DNA of 64,000 nt from Candidatus Fermentibacteraceae bacterium. GTDB lineage: Bacteria > Fermentibacterota > Fermentibacteria > Fermentibacterales > JCC-6. Numbering within the stretch: the first letter of the stretch is position 1; every line of letters starts with the position of its first letter. The stretch lies in NCBI GenBank assembly GCA_016744855.1, contig JADGDO010000006.1, forward strand, positions 76,814-140,813. The letters are read 5' to 3'. The notes beneath the pieces are model-generated. The model saw only the letters and a list, made by a program, of their open reading frames with translations. It had not been told where the DNA came from and searched no databases. Positions 61,575-64,000 of the stretch are shown piece by piece. Both the position numbers and the translations under genes were made by a program.

Positions 61575-64000
61575 TTGTATCTCCAATTAAGTTGTTTGTT
61601 TTTTCACCCCTTTTGCCTGAGCTGCCTCTCAGAGTGGCAGAAGTTCTTTTCTGCCCTGCCACCTTTCCGGGATTCTTCGCAGAAGCTCTGTATTCGTCCA
61701 ATCCACAAATCTTCAGATCTTCAATACTGACCTCACTCAGTGCCTCGCACAGTCTTCTTGCGGCCTGAAGGCTTGTTATCACAGGTATGTCCCTGTCTGC
61801 AGCAGCTCTTCTGAGAGTGTAGTCCTTTTTGAATTCTGCTTCACTTCTTCTGTCTGAAATGCTGAAGAGGATCTGAAAGCTTTGAGACGAAAGAGCGTCT
61901 GCAATTCCTTCGTCAGGAATTGTGATGGTATTAACACCCACTGCTCGGAGGAAGGATGATGTTCCCTCCGGTGCCCAGATCTCAATAGATTTGTCACTAA
62001 GAGCCTTCATGGACTTTGCCATTCCAGCATTTGTTTCCATTCCATTAAGTGAAACAAGTATTCTTTTCGGAGGTAGCTCAAAGCCAACGCACATCAAAGC
62101 TTTTATGTAAGCTTCATTGAATGTTCTTCCTAGAGCAGCGACTTCTCCTGTTGAGGCCATTTCAACACCCGTTACAGGATCGGCTCCCTGAAGCCTGGTG
62201 AACGAGAATTGGGGTGCTTTGACACCTACATAATCGAGGTCAAAGAATCTGAAGGACTCAGGTTCATGATGAATTCCCATTACCACCTGAGTAGCCGTTT
62301 CTATAAGGTTTCTATTCATTACTTTGGAGACAAATGGGAAACTTCGCGAAGCACGGAGGTTGCACTCTATCACCATAACTTTGTTGTCTCTGGCCATAAG
62401 CTGGATGTTGAAAGGTCCGTTGATACAAAGCGCACTTGCGATTCTGTTCGCAATCTTTCTCGACTGGCGTACCGTCTCATGGTAGACTCGCTGAGGAGGG
62501 AATACCAATGTTGCGTCACCTGAATGAATACCGGCGTTTTCAACATGTTCGCTGATTGCACAGGTTATTATTTCTCCGTCCTGCGCCACACCATCAAGAT
62601 CGATCTCATGGGCTCCTTCTATGAATTTGCTAATGACAACCGGGTGTTCTTCTGATACTGCACTTGCTGTTAAAAGAAGTTTCTCAAGCTGCTGTTCGTT
62701 TGCAGCAACACCCATCGCAGCCCCGGAGAGCACATAGGAAGGACGAACAAGAAGTGGATAGCCATGTTCATTGGCAAAACGTCTGGTTCCTTCAATTGAT
62801 GCAGCTTCAACCCAGGGCGGCTGTGCAATATTTAGCTCTTCAAGCAATGCCGAGAATGTGTGCCTACTCTCAGCCCGGTGGATGTTTTTGGGACAGGTTC
62901 CTAGTATCCGGATGTCCTTGTTGAGCAGCTGCAGAGCCAGATTGTTTGCAACCTGCCCACCTGCAAATAAAATTACTCCATGCGGGTCTTCCCGCCGGTA
63001 AATATCTAGAACAGTTTCAAGGTTAAGCTCTTCGAAGTAGAGCCTGTCACTTTCATCAAAATCGGTGCTTACTGTTTCGGGATTGTTATTGATTACTATA
63101 GTGGAGTAGCCTTTTTCTCTAAGCGCCCGAATTGCTGAAACGCAACTCCAGTCAAATTCGACAGAGCTACCAATGCAATAGGTTCCTGATCCCAGCACAA
63201 TCACCGATTTATTGCTGCACCTTGTTACATCGTTCTCAGTGCCGTTGTAGGTGAGGTAGAGGTAGTTGGTTACTGCGGGATACTCTCCTGCAAGTGTGTC
63301 TATCTGTTTAACACTCGGAAAAATATCAAGTTTGTTTCTAAGGTTCCGAATCTTCTCCTCTGAAGCTCCAGTTGCTATTGCTATCTGATTATCAGAGAAT
63401 CCATACTTCTTAGAATTCAGTAGAAGATCCATATCCAGTTCATTCAATGAGGTCTTTTTCAGCTTTTGTGAAAGTTTTACAATCCCTGCGATACAGTGCA
63501 GGAACCAGGGGTCGATCCCGGTTTGAGCATGTATCTCGGGTATAGAGGCCCCGTTTTCCAAGCTTTCGGCAACCGCGTACAGCCTGTTATGAGAAGGATA
63601 CTTGAGTTCATCACTGACTGAACTTGCCCGGGGAGTTGTATTTAGAACAAGTCCGTTCCTGCCGGTTTGCAGCATTCTTATGGCTTTCTGGAGGGCTTCT
63701 TCAAAAGAGCGGGAGATGGCCATAACCTCTCCAACAGACTTCATCGAGGTTCCTATTTTGCTCGAGACTCCACTGAATTTATTGAAGTCCCATCTGGGCA
63801 TTTTTACAACTATGTAATCAAGAGCAGGTTCAAATGCTGCGGTTGTACAACCGGTTACTGTATTTTTAATCTCATGGAGTTTCTTACCCAAAGATAGTTT
63901 AGCGGCAACCCAGGCAAGAGGGTATCCGGTGGCCTTTGAGGCAAGGGCAGAGCTGCGAGAAAGCCTTGCATTGGCTTCTATGATTCTGTAACCCTCACCC
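61567..64000 (-). CDS. carB: Carbamoyl-phosphate synthase large subunit, 5' part outside window
   Basis: The frame is open to the right edge, so about a quarter of the protein, the N-terminal part, is missing. The rest shows the end of the first ATP-grasp half ([45 protein letters not shown]), the oligomerisation region, the second half ([34 protein letters not shown]) and the C-terminal MGS-like allosteric domain. It ends in an unusual basic tail of about 30 residues ([20 protein letters not shown]). CarB supplies carbamoyl phosphate for arginine and pyrimidines. No carA is in view. Confidence 0.94.
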   Translation of the reverse strand, partial: GEGYRIIEANARLSRSSALASKATGYPLAWVAAKLSLGKKLHEIKNTVTGCTTAAFEPALDYIVVKMPRWDFNKFSGVSSKIGTSMKSVGEVMAISRSFEEALQKAIRMLQTGRNGLVLNTTPRASSVSDELKYPSHNRLYAVAESLENGASIPEIHAQTGIDPWFLHCIAGIVKLSQKLKKTSLNELDMDLLLNSKKYGFSDNQIAIATGASEEKIRNLRNKLDIFPSVKQIDTLAGEYPAVTNYLYLTYNGTENDVTRCSNKSVIVLGSGTYCIGSSVEFDWSCVSAIRALREKGYSTIVINNNPETVSTDFDESDRLYFEELNLETVLDIYRREDPHGVILFAGGQVANNLALQLLNKDIRILGTCPKNIHRAESRHTFSALLEELNIAQPPWVEAASIEGTRRFANEHGYPLLVRPSYVLSGAAMGVAANEQQLEKLLLTASAVSEEHPVVISKFIEGAHEIDLDGVAQDGEIITCAISEHVENAGIHSGDATLVFPPQRVYHETVRQSRKIANRIASALCINGPFNIQLMARDNKVMVIECNLRASRSFPFVSKVMNRNLIETATQVVMGIHHEPESFRFFDLDYVGVKAPQFSFTRLQGADPVTGVEMASTGEVAALGRTFNEAYIKALMCVGFELPPKRILVSLNGMETNAGMAKSMKALSDKSIEIWAPEGTSSFLRAVGVNTITIPDEGIADALSSQSFQILFSISDRRSEAEFKKDYTLRRAAADRDIPVITSLQAARRLCEALSEVSIEDLKICGLDEYRASAKNPGKVAGQKRTSATLRGSSGKRGEKTNNLIGDTNV

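Overview
The window is a bacterial chromosome segment of moderate GC. It is densely packed: many genes overlap by 1-17 bases, and TTG, GTG and apparently CTG starts are common. The organism looks like a Gram-negative, outer-membrane-bearing member of the FCB assemblage. The evidence is a run of Sec-secreted beta-propeller proteins with C-terminal T9SS-like sorting domains, several predicted outer-membrane beta-barrels, many 6-bladed-propeller lipoproteins and an LptE-like lipoprotein. An uncultivated lineage such as Candidatus Fermentibacterota would fit, but this is inference from gene content; no 16S rRNA or other phylogenetic marker was tested. No rRNA, tRNA, CRISPR array or intact insertion sequence was recognised.

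Region 1 (1-10071) is a surface-glycan block: the end of a radical SAM protein, a family 2 glycosyltransferase, a WbaP-type phosphoglycosyltransferase, two exported proteins (one PorV-like barrel), a lipoprotein with a glycogen-binding-like fold, an orphan MalK-type ABC ATPase, a WecA/MraY-type transferase and a large O-antigen-ligase-like protein with a TPR tail. Region 2 (10091-18720) is the classical rimP-nusA-infB-rbfA-truB-ribF-rpsO-pnp translation and RNA operon, with a promoter-plus-hairpin leader and a strong terminator. Region 3 (18738-24354) holds dut, an LptE-like lipoprotein, small membrane proteins, an M19 dipeptidase, ApbE, an AmmeMemoRadiSam-type radical SAM enzyme and a NusG-domain-II protein.

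Region 4 (24359-43674) is accessory and envelope oriented: propeller proteins, a broken glycoside hydrolase, a CAP lipoprotein, a tandem pair of triple-zinc-ribbon proteins, an amidohydrolase, aquaporin, a serpin lipoprotein with an inhibitory-type hinge, a VOC protein and two convergent histidine kinases. Region 5 (43907-48934) has iorAB, whose two ferredoxin-type motifs both lack the second cysteine, and a sodium:solute symporter operon with an outer-membrane protein behind a structured leader. Region 6 (48935-58978) has tandem propeller lipoproteins sharing a 66-base identical patch, a large sorting-domain propeller gene interrupted by one in-frame TGA, a leucine-rich-repeat protein and a regulator-like pair. 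Region 7 (59093-64000, minus strand) is carB-argG-argH for arginine synthesis; carB runs off the right edge.

No clearly new multi-gene defence or mobile system was found. The best leads are the serpin, the interrupted genes, the recombination patch, the cysteine-deficient iorA, the zinc-ribbon pair with its shared palindromic promoter, the RNA leader and the CTG starts.
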